Shown one piece after another: positions 24,841 through 38,494 of a DNA stretch of 64,000 nt. The DNA is from Platycnemis pennipes (Eukaryota; Arthropoda; Insecta; Odonata; Platycnemididae): positions 81,943,656 through 82,007,655 of the forward strand of contig OW121847.1 in assembly GCA_933228895.1 (NCBI GenBank), given 5' to 3'. Numbering within the stretch: the first letter of the stretch is position 1; each line of letters starts with the position of its first letter. Under the pieces are notes generated by a model. The model saw only the letters and a list, made by a program, of their open reading frames with translations. It was not told the origin of the DNA and searched no databases. The translations under genes and the position numbers were made by a program.

Positions 24841-25875
24841 GGCTCTCCTGCGCACGTGGACCTTTTAGGAGTATTTACGGTTCTCGTTCCGCGGAGTTGG
24901 AAAAAAATACATAAATACGAACTGCAATCCCCACTGTTTCCCACACTCTTCACTCGCGTGGGCATGTATGATCAAGCTCGATGCCAGTTACGAACGAAAT
25001 ATGACATAATTACGTGGAGTGGACCGTGGGGTGCACCTCGACCGGCGTTACATTGCGCATTGTGTGAAGGCCTCGCTCGCGTCCGGTAACAGAATTTGCG
25101 AGGTTCGCGGTTAGAATTGGACTACTCCATAGCACCAAATCATTATATTCAACGCAGTCGAGATCGGATGGGAAAAAATTTTTGTAAACTTTTCCACCAC
25201 TGTGTTGGCGAGGAGCTTAATTAAAAGATCAAAAGAAATTCGAGAATGGAGAGGAATTATCATAGGTATGAAAATGTAGCGTCAATTCATGATGTGGTGC
25301 GAACTTAAATGTTATTCTATTCAATTAAGCGTGAAACTAATTGGCGCGAGATAAAAGGTTTGCTCGCTTCTATTGGCCTTTATTTTCGCGATCCACTTCG
25401 AACGAAGCTAATTAGCAATGAATGGTAATTGGAAATTGATTTTAAAATTTTTAACTCGGAACAAAGTCTCGTCCAATCAATAAATGAAAGAGTCAAGAGT
25501 CAGATATCTGACAATGTTGGATTGAACGATGAGACCCTCTTGAAACGCTTCATGTTCTGCTTCGCTAGAATGACCTATTTGAAAAAAAAATTATGCCCGA
25601 TACATCCATTAATTAGGTAATAAACCTGTCCAATAATATTCAGGGAATTGGGTAAGCACGCATTAATTTCATCAGAAGATGATGGATAGTGAAATAACGT
25701 TGACTATTGCTATTAAACCTCAAATATTTTTCTTCTCCACTTTCGTAAATCATACCGACTATTTCCTTCGAAATCTTATTTATTTTCAAATAAACGATAT
25801 AAATTGAAGGGCTCGTGTATTTAAAATTCAATCAGAGATTTGGATTGATCGACTTCTTATTTTTTTGCATCTGGA
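24841..25875. other. intron; no mariner N-terminus seen
   Basis: Translating the minus strand beyond 24840 gave no helix-turn-helix block of a mariner. Other frames (77 codons plus at 24856-25089, 63 codons at 25429-25620 and 25640-25831) are unremarkable. Confidence 0.4.
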
Positions 25876-25879
25876 CTAT

Positions 25880-26110
25880 TCTGTTGGCCCATATACCCCT
25901 AGGATCCCGATAGGCATTTGCCTGTCATCAGGTTTCCCAGGGGCTGAACCAACAGAGCTTCACAAACATCCATTCCCTGGGGGGAGAAAAACCCACCCAG
26001 GTGGGACTCGAACCCGTGACCCTGCGGCGTGGTAAAGTCCACGCCTGCTTCAGATTTTCGCTTCAGATCTCGCAACGCTTGCTTGCCTAGGTCTCGTTTT
26101 TTTAAAACTA
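25880..26110 (-). repeat. tRNA-derived SINE, second type
   Basis: On the minus strand a tRNA-like head (gcgttgcgagatctgaagcg, then gtggactttaccacgcc, then ggtcacgggttcgagtcccacc) carries a good B box near 25995-26015. The body follows: ctccccccagggaatggatg, cagcccctgggaaacctgat and ctaggggtatatgggccaac. The body differs from the other SINEs in this window, so it is a separate family. Ends are approximate. Confidence 0.65.
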
Positions 26111-27675
26111 TTTGACCAGGGTTACTATAAAAAATGAAAAGGGTGAATTTGGTACGTAAATTATCAACATCCATTTTTGGAAATTTAATCTCATGGTTAT
26201 GAAAAAATGCCGAAATTTTTCACTTAGATATTTAATTTGCAAACTTTAGTTTTAGGGAAATAAGCAATTAGATTGACCGGTTGAGGATGAATCTAGGAAA
26301 TAGTTGAAAGGTGTCTGTGCTACGGAATAAATATAGGAGGATAAAAAAAGTTAGATTAATCAATAGAATCCTTAATTTTGAAATTTACCAGCGAAACTCC
26401 CAACTTGATGGAAATATCTTCCCAACCTTGGATTAAAACTATTTAGCATGGCAAAAATTCCCAGTGAATATAATTTCTCTCCAAGGTATGAAGGGTGCAG
26501 GAAGAAATGTATTCGGGTGAGATATTGACAGTAGTTCTATAAATAATAATTTATTGGCTAAAGTAAACATTTGTAAAACACTCCATTAATACGGAAAATA
26601 CCAGATATGGTGTAATCCTAGGATCTTCTCAGCTAATAAATTAGTTTTTAAATTCCTCGTCGGTAATAAATTTAGATGAAGTCTTAAGATAAAATAGTGC
26701 CATTCAAGTAGAATAGAGAAAATTAATGCTTGATTCTTCATTATATTAGAATGTGATTCGCTAGTGGGCAGTAATTAAATCGGGTCATAATACAGCAATT
26801 TTATCCCAAATCTTGCCGACAAATTCTGATGCCTTAATATAGAGTCGAGTTTGTTCCTTATATTTTTTCAGTTTGTTCGTTCCCTTAGAACGCTCATCGT
26901 AGATTTAAGTTCTCCCAAGGCGAAGGCATCATGGAGTACAGGTGCCTTCGTAAGAGTTGGAAAAGCAAGAAGATCGAAGGAGGGGACACATTGCCCGGAT
27001 ATAATGCGTGAACGTGGAGCTACCCTTATCTCATCTCGCGCTCCCGATAAGTGTAGCCGTTCTTTCCTGGCTCTCCGATGAGAACACGGCCATGGCAAGT
27101 GCGGGGAGGGAGCCGCAAACCCTTTATCCTGCAACGCTCGGGTATTTGAATTCCATAGACCTCGAACACCCTTTCATCGCAAATGAGGCTGAGAGTGGGG
27201 TAGCAAGGAGCTGGAGTGCAGGGGTCATTTGTGGCTTTCAAGACATTCGAGGTGGCCACAGAGGAGAGTTAACGGGTAGAAGGGCAGGCACACCTGTTAA
27301 GACTAGGCACACAATCACCAACACTTCAGATAACTGCTGCTGAAATTAGCAAGCTAAGCGCGCAATAAAAGGTATCATTTGTCTCTCTTTAAGTCCGGTA
27401 TTTCACTCTTTGCTCGGAATTAGGTTTAGTGCAGACTACTGCAGCATTTCCATGAATAAGAATCCTACTTCAGCCAAGGCTGTTCCAAGAGGATCATATT
27501 TGCTTCAGTTTCCCAGCTGCTGATATTCCTGGTAATGGGACTTTGGAATATCCAAAGATTACACAACCGGACTGATGCAGAATATATTCAGAAAATCCAG
27601 TCTGTATATTGTGTCGAGGGATAAAAATCATGAAATAAATTTGGAATAATTAAGTTATTACATTGGGAAGGATTC
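26111..27675. other. intron with a modest GC-rich patch at 26930-27350
   Basis: Overlapping frames on both strands (88 codons minus at 26868-27134, 111 codons plus at 27008-27343) lie in the GC-rich part. They have no domain and no convincing splice sites. Confidence 0.35.
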
Positions 27676-27760
27676 AAAAGAGAAGAATTACGTTAATGTG
27701 AAGAGGTTTGCCGATAGAAGAATCGAATGGAGGTCTGCGTCAAACCAAAGACAAGTTATT
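27676..27760 (+). mobile_element. short LINE fragment, RT C-terminus
   Basis: The piece agaagaattacgttaatgtg, then aagaggtttgccgatagaag, then tggaggtctgcgtcaaacca aligns closely with 5246-5325 of the deleted LINE. It encodes the same end, KNYVNVKRFADRR and WRSASNQ. It is a tiny relic of the same family, without the (TGA)n tail. Confidence 0.75.
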
Positions 27761-30700
27761 GTTAAAAATACTATTTATTTATTGTACCGAAAAGTGTCAA
27801 TTGGTTATTATTTCATGACTTAAAACTCCGATGAATAAATATGAGTGATAATATGACTGATTGAAGGTAGTAACTCAGAGCTTTCATTGATTGACTGATT
27901 CGCAGTTATTTGAGGACTTGGCTGAATTTTATTTCGATTCTCATTACTGCGGAAAACATATGGAAAACTAAACAATAGTATTTATATATAATTTGAGAAC
28001 TAGGAGTTTTGAGCACAAATAAAATTGTATTTCTCCGACCTGAAAACTAGGACTTGATCATTATCATTCACTTTGACGCTGACCGTAAATGCATTTCAAT
28101 CCAAGGAAAACCAGATATTTTGAACTCAAACCTTTAGCTTAACAGAAAGGTTCCCGCCGTACTCCTTTACCGCTGAATGGTCTGCCAAATCCCCGGATAC
28201 TCATGAAACGGGAAGTGCGGGGTGATAATCCTAACAAAGTGTTATTAAAGCGGCCGAAATGCTTATTTTATAGCCGATCCAATTACCACATGAAAGAACA
28301 TTCTGCTAAGTACTCACTTTGTGTAGTCTGTCTTATTAATATCGGGTTCTCGAGGGCTAAAAAACCTCTTTCATTCGATTGCCCACAAGAGCTGCGAATC
28401 GCGGCATCAGCATTAGCATTAACATCAACGTAACCACATTGACCTATATGGCACCATGTGCATTAAAACATTTTGAAGATCACTGTTGATCGGCATAGTG
28501 ACAGGAGAATTAGTAGTAATATCCATAAATTCTCAACTGAGTGGGATGTCGTTCTGGTTTTTGGCTAGTCAATTATTTTCAAACCTATTGCCTAAAATGG
28601 CATCAAAAATAAACTCTTGTGAGGTAAATAAGATCGTGTTCCACTAATCTTTACCAGAATTAGTTTACAATTGATCTTGTTTGACTTCGGCTGAAAATAG
28701 GCTTATGTGCTTAGCATATTAAAAGTTAAACCAATCCTGTACAGCGAAACAAAATAAAAGCTGTTCATGCAAATCACTCTTGGTTGATTTCAAATTACAC
28801 TGTTGCAATAAGCAATTATCACTTATCATTATCTCCTAAAATAAAAATACATAGCAACACGTCGCAGTGAGGTTAAATGCTGCTCATGGTTAACCATCCC
28901 CGACATAACTTAAAATTTAGGGTGCAACACGCCGAAATAGTTTACTACTTCTCCGCTGTGTGCGGTTAGTCCCTATAAAAATACTCATATGGTCAGGGAT
29001 AGCCTTGCGTTCAAACAGTGGTGCTTTCTTTGAAAAACTGTTCTTTTAGAGAAACCGCTGCCCAATTCGGACCGTATTAGCTCTGATCGAGAACGTCTGT
29101 GGATCTTGGATCCTCTACATCTGTATTTAATCAGTTTGCTCAGAAAATGTATACATCCGTTGATAGTGAAATAAGCGTATGTTGCAATTCATTTTTGGAG
29201 AATTACTTGTTAAAACATGTCCTTTAGATTTAAACGCCATATCTTGAAAATATTCTTCATTTTCGCCGGCAGTGCCTAACCTTGACGTATTTTTCGTGAT
29301 GTGTTTGCATTTAATATTGTTATTGGTAAACATTTGAAATTCGATGCCTTCCCATTATTATTTGCATTTAACCCGTAATAGGTCGACAACCTTTGGTTAC
29401 ACCGGTACTCCAAGGGTAGTGAAAGGACCGATATTGGATACGTTTTTACGAAAGGAATTTTGAGTCACACATCTTGTGTAGAAAATAGATCTAGATTAAA
29501 AATGACCACAAATCTGAAACTTAAAAAGTATGTTCCTTTAAATGATTCATAAGAAAAAGTTAATTGTCATAAGTAAAATATCCAATTAGTGTCATGTTTC
29601 TAAATGGAATGATTTCGAAATATTACACTTTACTCTGCCAGCACGGACAGAAAATACGAAAGATTTTAACACGAAACCGCGACATAGACATCAGCATTTC
29701 AACTATAACTGATGTCAAGCAATAATTATTGTAAAATAAAATATTGTCAGTTAAAAATGACGAGTTGGAAAATTCCTAGCTGGGCCCAAATGTGATCTGG
29801 TCCCTGGGAGGGGTCACCGACAAATGAACATCGATAAACTCTTTTAGGAGTTAAAATTGCTATTTTGTATTTATTTCCGATCCAAATAAACAGGAGTTGT
29901 TAAAAAGTTTCAATAATAATGTTCACTAAAAATTTGCCCTCTAAAGGGCTGAGTCATTTTTCAATATTGATTACCCTTTTCCCTCACAGCCGCGGATAGC
30001 TTGCTTTCCCCAAATAAATCCGTGGTAGGTTCATCGTTGAAATAAAGTACAATAATTCTTTAAACCAAGTAATACATGTTTCCTCGTGGACGATGAACTT
30101 CCGTTCGCAATAGCGTAATATTTTCATCGACTATCGTGGCGTCCAGGCATTACAAAATGTAAAGATAAGAGAGCCTTTACGATCAGTGGGGTGATGATAG
30201 GGAATTAAGGAAGGGATGCTGAAGGATTAATTACCGGAAACGGCTTTTGTTTTTTTCTCATTTTCAGCGAGCGTTTCCGACGCAGTGCTGCAGGGGAAAT
30301 GGGGAGAGAGAATCAAAATATCGGCAGAAAATGTGAAATTCATGAGCTGCGATGAGTTTGCGCGCAAAAGAGCTCTTTTTTTCGGCTCCTGTTTTCGTTT
30401 TTAAATGATCCGCCTATCGCATGTATATTGACCGACGAATGAATGGTGGCTGAAAATATTTTGAAGGGACTAATCTATATGTCGTGGGATGAAAACGCTT
30501 CAATTTGGTCACCGGATATTGCAAAAGGGTCTTTGTGTACGACTTGAATAACTCAGACGAGATGATAGGACTGCCAATGAACTTTCCATTCCCATATGAA
30601 TGCGTCGAATCAAAGGGGGAAATAATAGCTCACATTTGTTGATGTAGCTCATCTAATTGAGGCGATATGATCTATAGATGTCGGGTATGACTACTCTGAT

Positions 30701-31040
30701 ATTTTTCTTTTGATGTTTTCACGGTGAATTAAAATCAACCAGAGAAAAATTAATGGATGTACTCCATTCAGAATAATGAACGTGTTAATAATTGAATTAA
30801 TACGGTCACGAGATTTTCCTCGATTATTGTGTAGTTTTCATTTTACACCCGTTAGAGATAAGCACGCAGCTAATTAATAATATAATTTATTTAGCTGAAT
30901 ATTGCCTGGGAGGAAAGAGTCAACTCCTATTTGGTGACATAAAGGCGCCGGTCGGGTAGCATGAAGGTTACTGGTGCTTATTTAGCCCAGACATAGATAT
31001 TTTGTGTTGGCCTCACTATAACTTCATATCAATATTTACT
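27761..31040. other. AT-rich intron, nothing recognised
   Basis: No open frame above 76 codons, no repeat and no exon signature was identified over about 3.3 kb. Confidence 0.4.
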
Positions 31041-31043
31041 AAC

Positions 31044-31081
31044 TACCTTGCAAGCTACCTCAAGAGTGTGTGGCAGGGAGT
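31044..31081 (-). mobile_element. degenerate 3' tail hairpin of a CR1/jockey-like LINE
   Basis: On the minus strand ccctgccacacactcttgag runs into gtagcttgcaaggtag. It matches the conserved hairpin (ccctgccacac... / ...gtggcttgcagggta) at the 3' end of the LINE at 56108-56875 and of the tail at 53010-53106. Confidence 0.55.
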
Positions 31082-31654
31082 ATTTCATTTCCAATCAAGT
31101 TAAAGGCTTTTTAAGGTTAGAGGCTTTTTTAAATAAGGTTAAAAGTTTTGATATAACCTAATAAGTTTATAATGTAGTGTCTAAAACCGTAATTATATTA
31201 CTAATACAGAAATACTTCACTGTAGGTGTTTGTATTTTTATAGAGTCCTGGTATGCTATGAAATTCAGACCATAGCTGCCTCTTTGAAATGATGCTGAAA
31301 ACTGTTCCACGATGAACCGCCACTCTATTAGAAGCTACTGTTGGCTGCTGGATATGATGCCGAAAGATTTAAATTATGACCTCGATATCCGCCACATGAT
31401 TCTTAATAACTACCACCCTATTATTAGAAGTCGTTAAAGAAAATGAAGTTCATGATCGCCAATGTATTATGCTAGAATGACTACAAATATTTCATTCGAA
31501 TGTGCAAACTTTAAAATAATGCCGATAGCGTGAAATTTGCAACTAGCATACAATTTACCTGCAACGGTAGAATGTTATCTGGGGGGAGGGGAGGTCGATG
31601 AAGTTCCTTACTGCGCTAACCAGCCTCTTATATGGTTGAAAAAACAAAAAGAGA

Positions 31655-32300
31655 ATGGATTGGTGTATGGCTAGAGTACTGGCCTCCCATCACGAAGATG
31701 CGGGATAATCCTGGCCAAGGCGGATTTGTCATTAGTATTCCGGTCCCCACTTGAGTGCCTTGAGGAGGGCGCTTCGAGTTCAGTACTCAGTCCGTCGGAT
31801 AGGGCGTTAAGCAGGGGCGTCGAAACTATTTTCGCTGGGAGGGACCAACCTTTAAAAGGGCCCTGCTCTTAAGAAAAGGGCCCGGCTCCTATGAAAAGGG
31901 CCCGAATTTTTTTTGCGGATAGGAGGGGGTAGAGACTAGAATTCCACTAAAAGTGCATATTAAGGAGGTAGAATATGCGTCAGAAGGGAAAGGCAAGATG
32001 GAAATAAGTGAAATTTAATTTTTATTAATGAAGACTCATTTCTCAAGGGCCCGGGGCAAATTCTGGGGGGGGGGGGGGGGGGAGAGGGAAGAATGCCCCC
32101 CTCTGCCCCCCACTTCCGACGTCGCTGGCGTTAAGCCATAGTCACCTTGGTGTATTTCGCTAACAGCAGACTACTGCCGACCACAGGTTTCTCTCTACCC
32201 TTACTTCTTTCCCTGTAAACTCATAACTTTACACATATGCCCACTAATCTTCTTTATCGCAGATGGCCTCCGTTGTCGATCACCTCCCCCAAATAACTTT
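31655..32300 (+). repeat. tRNA-headed SINE interrupted by a hAT MITE
   Basis: The left part runs from tggtgtatggctagagtact through cggtccccacttgagtgcct to cagtactcagtccgtcgg and ggcgttaag at 31811. After the insert, the same element resumes (gcgttaagccatagtcacct, ggtttctctctacccttac). It ends near cctcccccaaataac at about 32298. The order matches the intact SINE at 54283-54608 read on its minus strand. The tRNA B box is mutated (gcgggataatcctggcc). Confidence 0.85.
31812..32127. mobile_element. hAT-type non-autonomous MITE, 316 bp, nested in the SINE
   Basis: The element begins CAGGGGCGTCG and ends CGACGTCGCTG; the ends are inverted repeats matching at 9 of 11 positions. It is flanked by an exact 8-bp duplication, GCGTTAAG (31804-31811 and 32128-32135). 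Removing the element and one duplicate restores the continuous SINE. CAG...CTG ends with an 8-bp target duplication are the hallmark of hAT transposons. No transposase is encoded. It contains an uninterrupted run of 18 G (32065-32082) and repeated gggccc motifs. Confidence 0.92.
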
Positions 32301-35300
32301 AAACTAATACTGCACGCGCAACTACGCTAAACTATTTTCGGGTCCTGAAACCCTAATTGCTTCGATTGGAGCACACAACAAAACACACATCCAACACGTT
32401 AGTTTCCTAAAAACTACGTTCGATGGTCCAGACACCTGAATGATTTGTTATCCGACGATGGATTTACTTGTATGTCTTTCCTAAGATCCCAAATCAATGA
32501 CTCATATAAAGAGAACGGATAGATCTGAGATTTATGTGTCCCGGGGCGGATATGAATATATACTTTAATATCTCCCCGATTACCATCTTATTCGAACAGT
32601 TGATGAAATAACAGGTATGTTGTCTCATGTGATTGATATCAATGATGATCGCAAAATTCATGAACCATGGACCCTAAATGGTTTTATACATCTCTAAACA
32701 GTTATCACTTCCTGTCTGTTTGCTGATCGACCATCCAAACGAGAGATATGGGATCAGCTTAAAATCAGAATCAATCAAACCATTATTTATTTATTTTGTT
32801 CCAGTGATACAGAAATAGTTACGAGTCTTCTATAAAAACACAGTACTGGATCACTTTTTCAGCGGTGTCATACATCAAACGGTCACATACGTAATTAGGG
32901 GACAACGCATGTAGAGGAATAGATAAAGAGAAACGCACCCTCTCTTCGAATATTGAGGATAGGTATTTTAGGCCTTGGTTTCATAGTAAACTGAGCCAAA
33001 TATTGATTTTTTAAGTTTCCATGGAGAAAATGCCATAATCCTTTTCATCAAAATTTTAAACCAGTTGTTCACTTGGATTTTCATCTTGTTTTCATTTAGC
33101 ATCAACATTGCACCCATACTTTTTGTCAACTCTCTTCTAGTAAATGACTGGGCACTCTCTTTTAAGTTACCTAACGCAACAAAAGGTGAATGAATTCGGA
33201 GTTAGGGAATGTGTAACAAATTGGGCTCGAACAAAGCGAGGTTAAAAACTACAAAAGCAACTAGGCTCCAATAAACATAAAAAAACACAGTATCTGTGGG
33301 TTTGGTGAGGTAAAGTGATAAAGGAGAATTAAAAAAGGTTGAAAAGTGAAGATTAGAAAGGGATGAAGGAGACAGATCAGGGAGATGGGAGGGAAGAAAT
33401 GAAGACAAAGAGTGTGGGGAAGGGAGAATGTGAGAAAGAGGCTGTGGGAGAAGAGAAAGAGAGAAAGATACGAAGGGAGAAAGCACAATCCACCAAAGGG
33501 CGCGGAGAAGGGTTCAACCCCTCCCTCCTGGCACTACGACCTTTCCTCATCCACCGCTGAAATCTAATCCGGAGCTAGTGAAAGCAAAGTGATGCCGAGT
33601 GAAGGCGGATTCCGTCGCAATCTCGCTCATTCCAAGCCGCCTTTTTCCCTAGAGGTTAGCTTCTCATCCAAAGCTTCAACCGGCATCACTGATATTTTTT
33701 TCTCTGGGACGGAGAAAAGCCCACCTCTGAATCTGGTTTGTCTACTGGCTCAAGTGGGATTTTACTGGCCTACGGATCTGTCGATCGGTTAAATGGCTTT
33801 CGTAAACGGTCTCGCATGAAGTATCGCGAGCATAGACTTATCCGATTGGAGAAGCGTTGTCGGGACTTGAAAGCATACGACGAAGATATTTTTTTCCTGA
33901 AGGCTAAACGATCCCTCAAACTCCTATGGTACACAGTAACAGATTCTCTTCTGGGAAATGAGTAACCTCATTCGGTCCATATAGTTGGGCTCCCACGGTT
34001 ATGGAATAAGTCGGTAGTAGAAAGATGAGTTCTAGCAACAGCGAAAAGTTCCTTTACGTTGCTCATTTATATTACCGCGAAAAGTTAGAGGAAAACTGTG
34101 TTTTATCTGTTCCGTCATCTCGTTTTATTTAATAAGAATGACTGTCATTGCACTTGATTTCTTAATACCTTTGGGAGTCATTCATCGTGGGAGGTTGAAA
34201 GACTTACCTAATGAACATGGGCGAATGTAGTTCATACGATGGCTTAGTTATTCCCACATTAATTATGGCAACAAAAAAGTCGGACAGTTATAAAAATCGC
34301 GTACCAGCCCTCTTTCACACTATTGTTTTATAAAATAGTACCTACATTCATTTAAAATAGGTAGGGCAGATTGTCACGCGACACTTAAATAATACCTAAA
34401 AGAAACCTGACAGACGTCGTCGTTGCCTCACTGCAAATTAAGTATTAGAAACCTGACGTTATATTGCATTTTCATTTCTATAATTTATTTTAAAGTGGTT
34501 ATTTTCATTCCTATAATCTATTTTAAATACTATCTTAAAAGTGGGCTTAAAAACTACTACCATAGAGTACCTGCTCTATGCTATAATGCACGCATTCCAA
34601 AATATATATATATTCCTTCCGGGAGACAATGCTTTGAAAAAACGCTCACTCAGCCAGTAGTTATGACTTTCTACCAGTTATCTCCAATAAGCCTTTAAAA
34701 AACGCCAAAAAAAGACGGAAACAAACTGATAAGTATATAAAAAATGCTCAGATGCAGATGTCCGATGTCTTACAATTCGAATGGCAATTCATAATATCAT
34801 CGATAGTAATACACCCAATTACTTTAATTTAGATAAAAATAATACCGGATCATTTACCTCTCATGATAACCGTTCTGAATTAGCCTATAATTAATGAAAC
34901 TTCCATATCAAATGCGGCAAATAACATATAAAGTTATAAAAGCCATACCCTAAGAAATGAATATATAAAAATGACTGGGATAGAGTTGTCGAAAGAAGAA
35001 CTTCTTTAAACAATCGGCTTCTACAGGGGATAAAAACCTTTAACACAAGGATGCCAAAAATACCTGATCAATTTTTACGGTTATATCATTTGAAGATTAC
35101 ACGGGTTAGTTGATAGTTAATTTATGCTATTTCGAGTGATATTCATGTGACCTTCAAATACTGAGATGACCATGCAATTCGACTTTAAAACGGTTGAAAT
35201 GGCATGGTGAAATCAAAATGTGGTCAAAATGCCAATAATATGTTTAATACTTTTATATTTCAGCGTGATATAAACGAGGAACAAAAAAAAATTAAAATAT

Positions 35301-35470
35301 GCCATATATCAGTGTGTCTTCTGCCTCATATTGCGATCAAAAAGGTACCGATTATACACTTGAACAACTATGAGAAATGAGAAGAAGGCGCACATAGTTT
35401 GATGAGGGGAAGGTCAAATCGTAAGAAGGGAAGAGTTGAATCCTGAGAAAGGAAAAGTTGAAAAAAATCG
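32301..35470. other. intron with purine-rich and small tandem-repeat stretches
   Basis: A G/A-rich segment (about 33340-33500) gives spurious Ser/Leu-rich frames on the minus strand. At 34469-34494 and 34502-34527 a 26-bp unit (ttttcattYctataatYtat...) is repeated with two differences. No exon or domain was recognised. Confidence 0.4.
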
Positions 35471-36185
35471 CGGGAACCCAGAAGCGAAAGGGCGAGCGGC
35501 CACGAGCGCCAAGCGATTGAGGTCGAATTTGGTGGGCGCTCTAGTGAGTCGTGTTCTTGTCGGTGAACGCGAGTGTGAGGCTTGAAATATGAGGGACGAC
35601 AGGAAGGGATATCACCATGCGGCGAGACAGATGAAGGAGCAGAGGGAGGATACTGAAATAGTAAAAGGTGGAGAGAGAGACGACCACGGTCCGTGACGTG
35701 GGCAAGGCCCGACCCCCTCGGTGTGCAAGGTGTGAGGGGGCGTGTCGGAAACAACACCCTTCACCACTGCACCAACGCCTTCGTCCTTCCCGTGCTATTA
35801 ATAGGATCACACGCAGACGACCGCTGCCCGTAATGCGCGACAAAGTGTTTGCGGATTTGCCGGAAACGCCCACCGCCCGCCAGCTCAGGTGAAGCGGGAC
35901 ACGCCCCTGAAGGACGACGCGTGCTCGTAGACGGACGGCGGAGGTCGAGACCATAATGCGTCCGCGATCCCTTCCCTCTCTCCCGCCGACCTGAAACCTC
36001 TCGTCTGTTTACGCCGGGGCGGCAATTTCCTCCTCCGGCCCGGCGGCGTCCCCTTTCCCTGGATACGTCTCGGGCGTGCCAGAGTCTAGGTGCGGGAGAG
36101 AGGGAGGGCTTAGGGTTAACAGAACCCTAGAACCGGCCCGGGAGGGTGATGCAAAAGGCGGTTTTTGTAATTCCCCGCGGGGAAT
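35470..36185. other. CpG-rich island in mid-intron
   Basis: One of the densest CpG stretches after the promoter island (for example ccgtgacgtgggc, gacgacgcgtgctcg, ctcgtctgtttacgccgg). Several frames of 74-137 codons are open on both strands without a domain. It could be an alternative promoter or enhancer; no start exon with a phase-2 donor was recognised. Confidence 0.4.
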
Positions 36186-36244
36186 ATCCTCCGATGAGGA
36201 GTGTCACGAATTATAGGGTGCGAGTAAACCCTTGAGGAAAACAG

Positions 36245-36615
36245 TGTAGGGGTAGGTAGCTGGAGTTATGGCTTCCGACCCTTAAGCCCTTGGATCGAAT
36301 CTCGAGGTCATTCATGGTAAATAGTCCATTGGGTTCACTTGGCAGACCAAAGGTCACGTGTTCCAGTTTCCTCTCGGGCATGAATGCTTCCATAATATTG
36401 AGGACCAAGTTGTGCCAATTTTAGGATGAAGCTTAGGTAGTATTAAGATAGGTTAGATGGGTTAGACGGCGATGCAACCTTAGCATTTGGGGCACGATAA
36501 CCGTTAGTCGGAGGGAATATAAAACTATGGGCCCATTAGAGCCCTTCATTAAGAGCAGGCCGATGCTGGGTTTCGGGTTTCTCTCCACCTTTTCCTCTTT
36601 TTCGTTGCTATCCCA
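36245..36615 (+). repeat. diverged SINE sharing the common 3' body
   Basis: A B-box-like stretch (ccttggatcgaatctcgagg, about 36289) lies near the left end. The right part reads gttagtcggagggaatataa, then cttcattaagagcaggccga, then gctgggtttcgggtttctctc and caccttttcct. This follows the order of the SINE at 54283 (cgtcggatgggacgttaa, cctttcgttaggctaatgcc, gacgccgggtttctctccac). It is an older copy. Confidence 0.6.
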
Positions 36616-36640
36616 CTCTTTCACCTCTCAATCCGGTATC

Positions 36641-38484
36641 AGACTACCAAAAGAGAAAAGTAAGCGAAGGTCTTGAGATATCTGATCATGATTCTTATAA
36701 TTGGCGTCCCGGAAAGGTAGCATAGTTGTTTCCTTTATTGAGCAAGTATGGCGTAATTGAACCAGTATGAAAACATTTTTCAATAAAAAAATGGATTTTG
36801 TACCAAAAATTTGAAATTAAAATTCAAAAATTTGAAATTAAAATTTGCTTTACGCTCATGAAATAGTATTTAAGGAGAAATTCTACATTACCCAAATTGC
36901 TACGTATCTTAAAAGAGTCACCTGCTGAGGGGAACACGGGCGAAAATATTTAAAGGTTTTTAAGGAAGTTAATAAGAATGAATCTAAAATAGTTCGGAGA
37001 GTATTGACAAGTAAATACACGAGTCAAGTATTGACAGATCACTAGAAAACTTTTGAAAGAAAATCACTTGTGATTGCAATTGCATATTGAGGATTGTTAT
37101 CCAATATGTCAAAGCTATAAAATATACGCTCTGCATGATGACCGAGTCGGAAGCATTGAGTTCTATCATATATTTCACTGACGGATCAATGCTCTACTTC
37201 AACCCTTAAGCAGTTTACAATATTTAAAATTGAAATAATGAAAATTAGTTCTTTTTAAAATTAAAATAATACGTTATGACATAAACCTGCGCATCCTTAC
37301 GTAACTCACGATCATCGGTGTTTAAAAGGCTACGTACAGTAATATCTTAATTACTTTTTCACTCAATTAGAAACATTTTCACATTGTTTCTTTGGTGGTT
37401 ATATTAATGTTACATCAGTCTTGAAAATATTTTTCAGTACTATTTTTCTGTACATGTCGACAACTATTTACAATATTCTATTTGTAGAAAAAAATCAAGA
37501 GGTTCCTAATAAATGACGCTAAATTTGATATGCCAAGTGGAATATCGATCCAAGTTTACCTTTACGACAACTCCACGTGCGGAAAATAGCACGGACTAGG
37601 ACGCAACTGATGATTAGCACCCGACTCTAGGAACGTTGGTTGTGATCACAGTTAATGAATTTACGAATGGGCCACGGAATTAAGGGTCATGCTACTACGT
37701 TCGTCCGCAGCTGATGAAGAAGGACCTGACAAGGGTAACTCGAGTTCCAAATGCCCTACTGTTCGCTCCAGGATAATGATGTCACGGACTAGGGTGACCC
37801 GGAGTGTCGACTGACCGAGCACAAACGGATGTCACTGCCCGGTGGTGGTGGAAACCCTTTGAACAATCAACCCGCACCGGAGCTCGCAGAAATCGACTGA
37901 GGACCCGGTAAGTTCAGCTCTCGCGCACATGCTCGACCCATTATTTCGCGCCACCTGATGGCCGACGATCGCGTCGGTGAGGCAGAAAGCTAACACTCCA
38001 GGAAGCTTGAACGTGCATTTCCACAGCTTGCGACGAGTCAGCGATGCGACTCAACGAGAGACGAGTCAACTTGCAAGGGAGGAGGTCTCCCATGGCAGTT
38101 GTGGAGGCGGTGAGGTATGAGGAGTAAGGAGAGCGAGAGAGAGAGAGGAAGTGGGAGAGAAGGAAGTTGCGGTAGTTAAAAGCTGGGTCGCTGCGACGGT
38201 GTGTTGCACGAGAAAGTCAGTAAGTGGATCATTTGGCGGAGATCGATGGGCAACAACAAAACGGCCGAAGGGGCTGGGAGGACCGAGCGATGCTCTCAGA
38301 GCAGCGTCGTGTTGACGTTTTCAGACTCTCGCTGAAACGGTTTGAATATTACGGTACTAAGGAGAAAGATTCCTTCAATGCTCTCAATAAAAATTATCCA
38401 CCGAGGGAAATGGTATTCTTAAATTAGGCGCTAGAAAGAAAGATTCGTTAATCTGACCATGCTAAGTTATTTACATCTATGTCA
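36641..38484. other. intron with a short tandem repeat and a GC-rich patch
   Basis: A 21-22 bp unit (aaaaatttgaaattaaaatt) is repeated twice at about 36805-36847. From about 37560 to 38300 the DNA is GC-richer, with a short (GA)n run at 38131-38145 and donor-like plus-strand sites (ggacccggtaagttcag near 37905). No exon is supported. Confidence 0.4.
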
Positions 38485-38494
38485 AATAAAAAGT

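Noticed and set aside
25899..26174. 91-codon minus-strand frame GHGFESHLGGFFSPQG
   Set aside because: It is the translation of a tRNA-derived SINE B box and body, not a gene.
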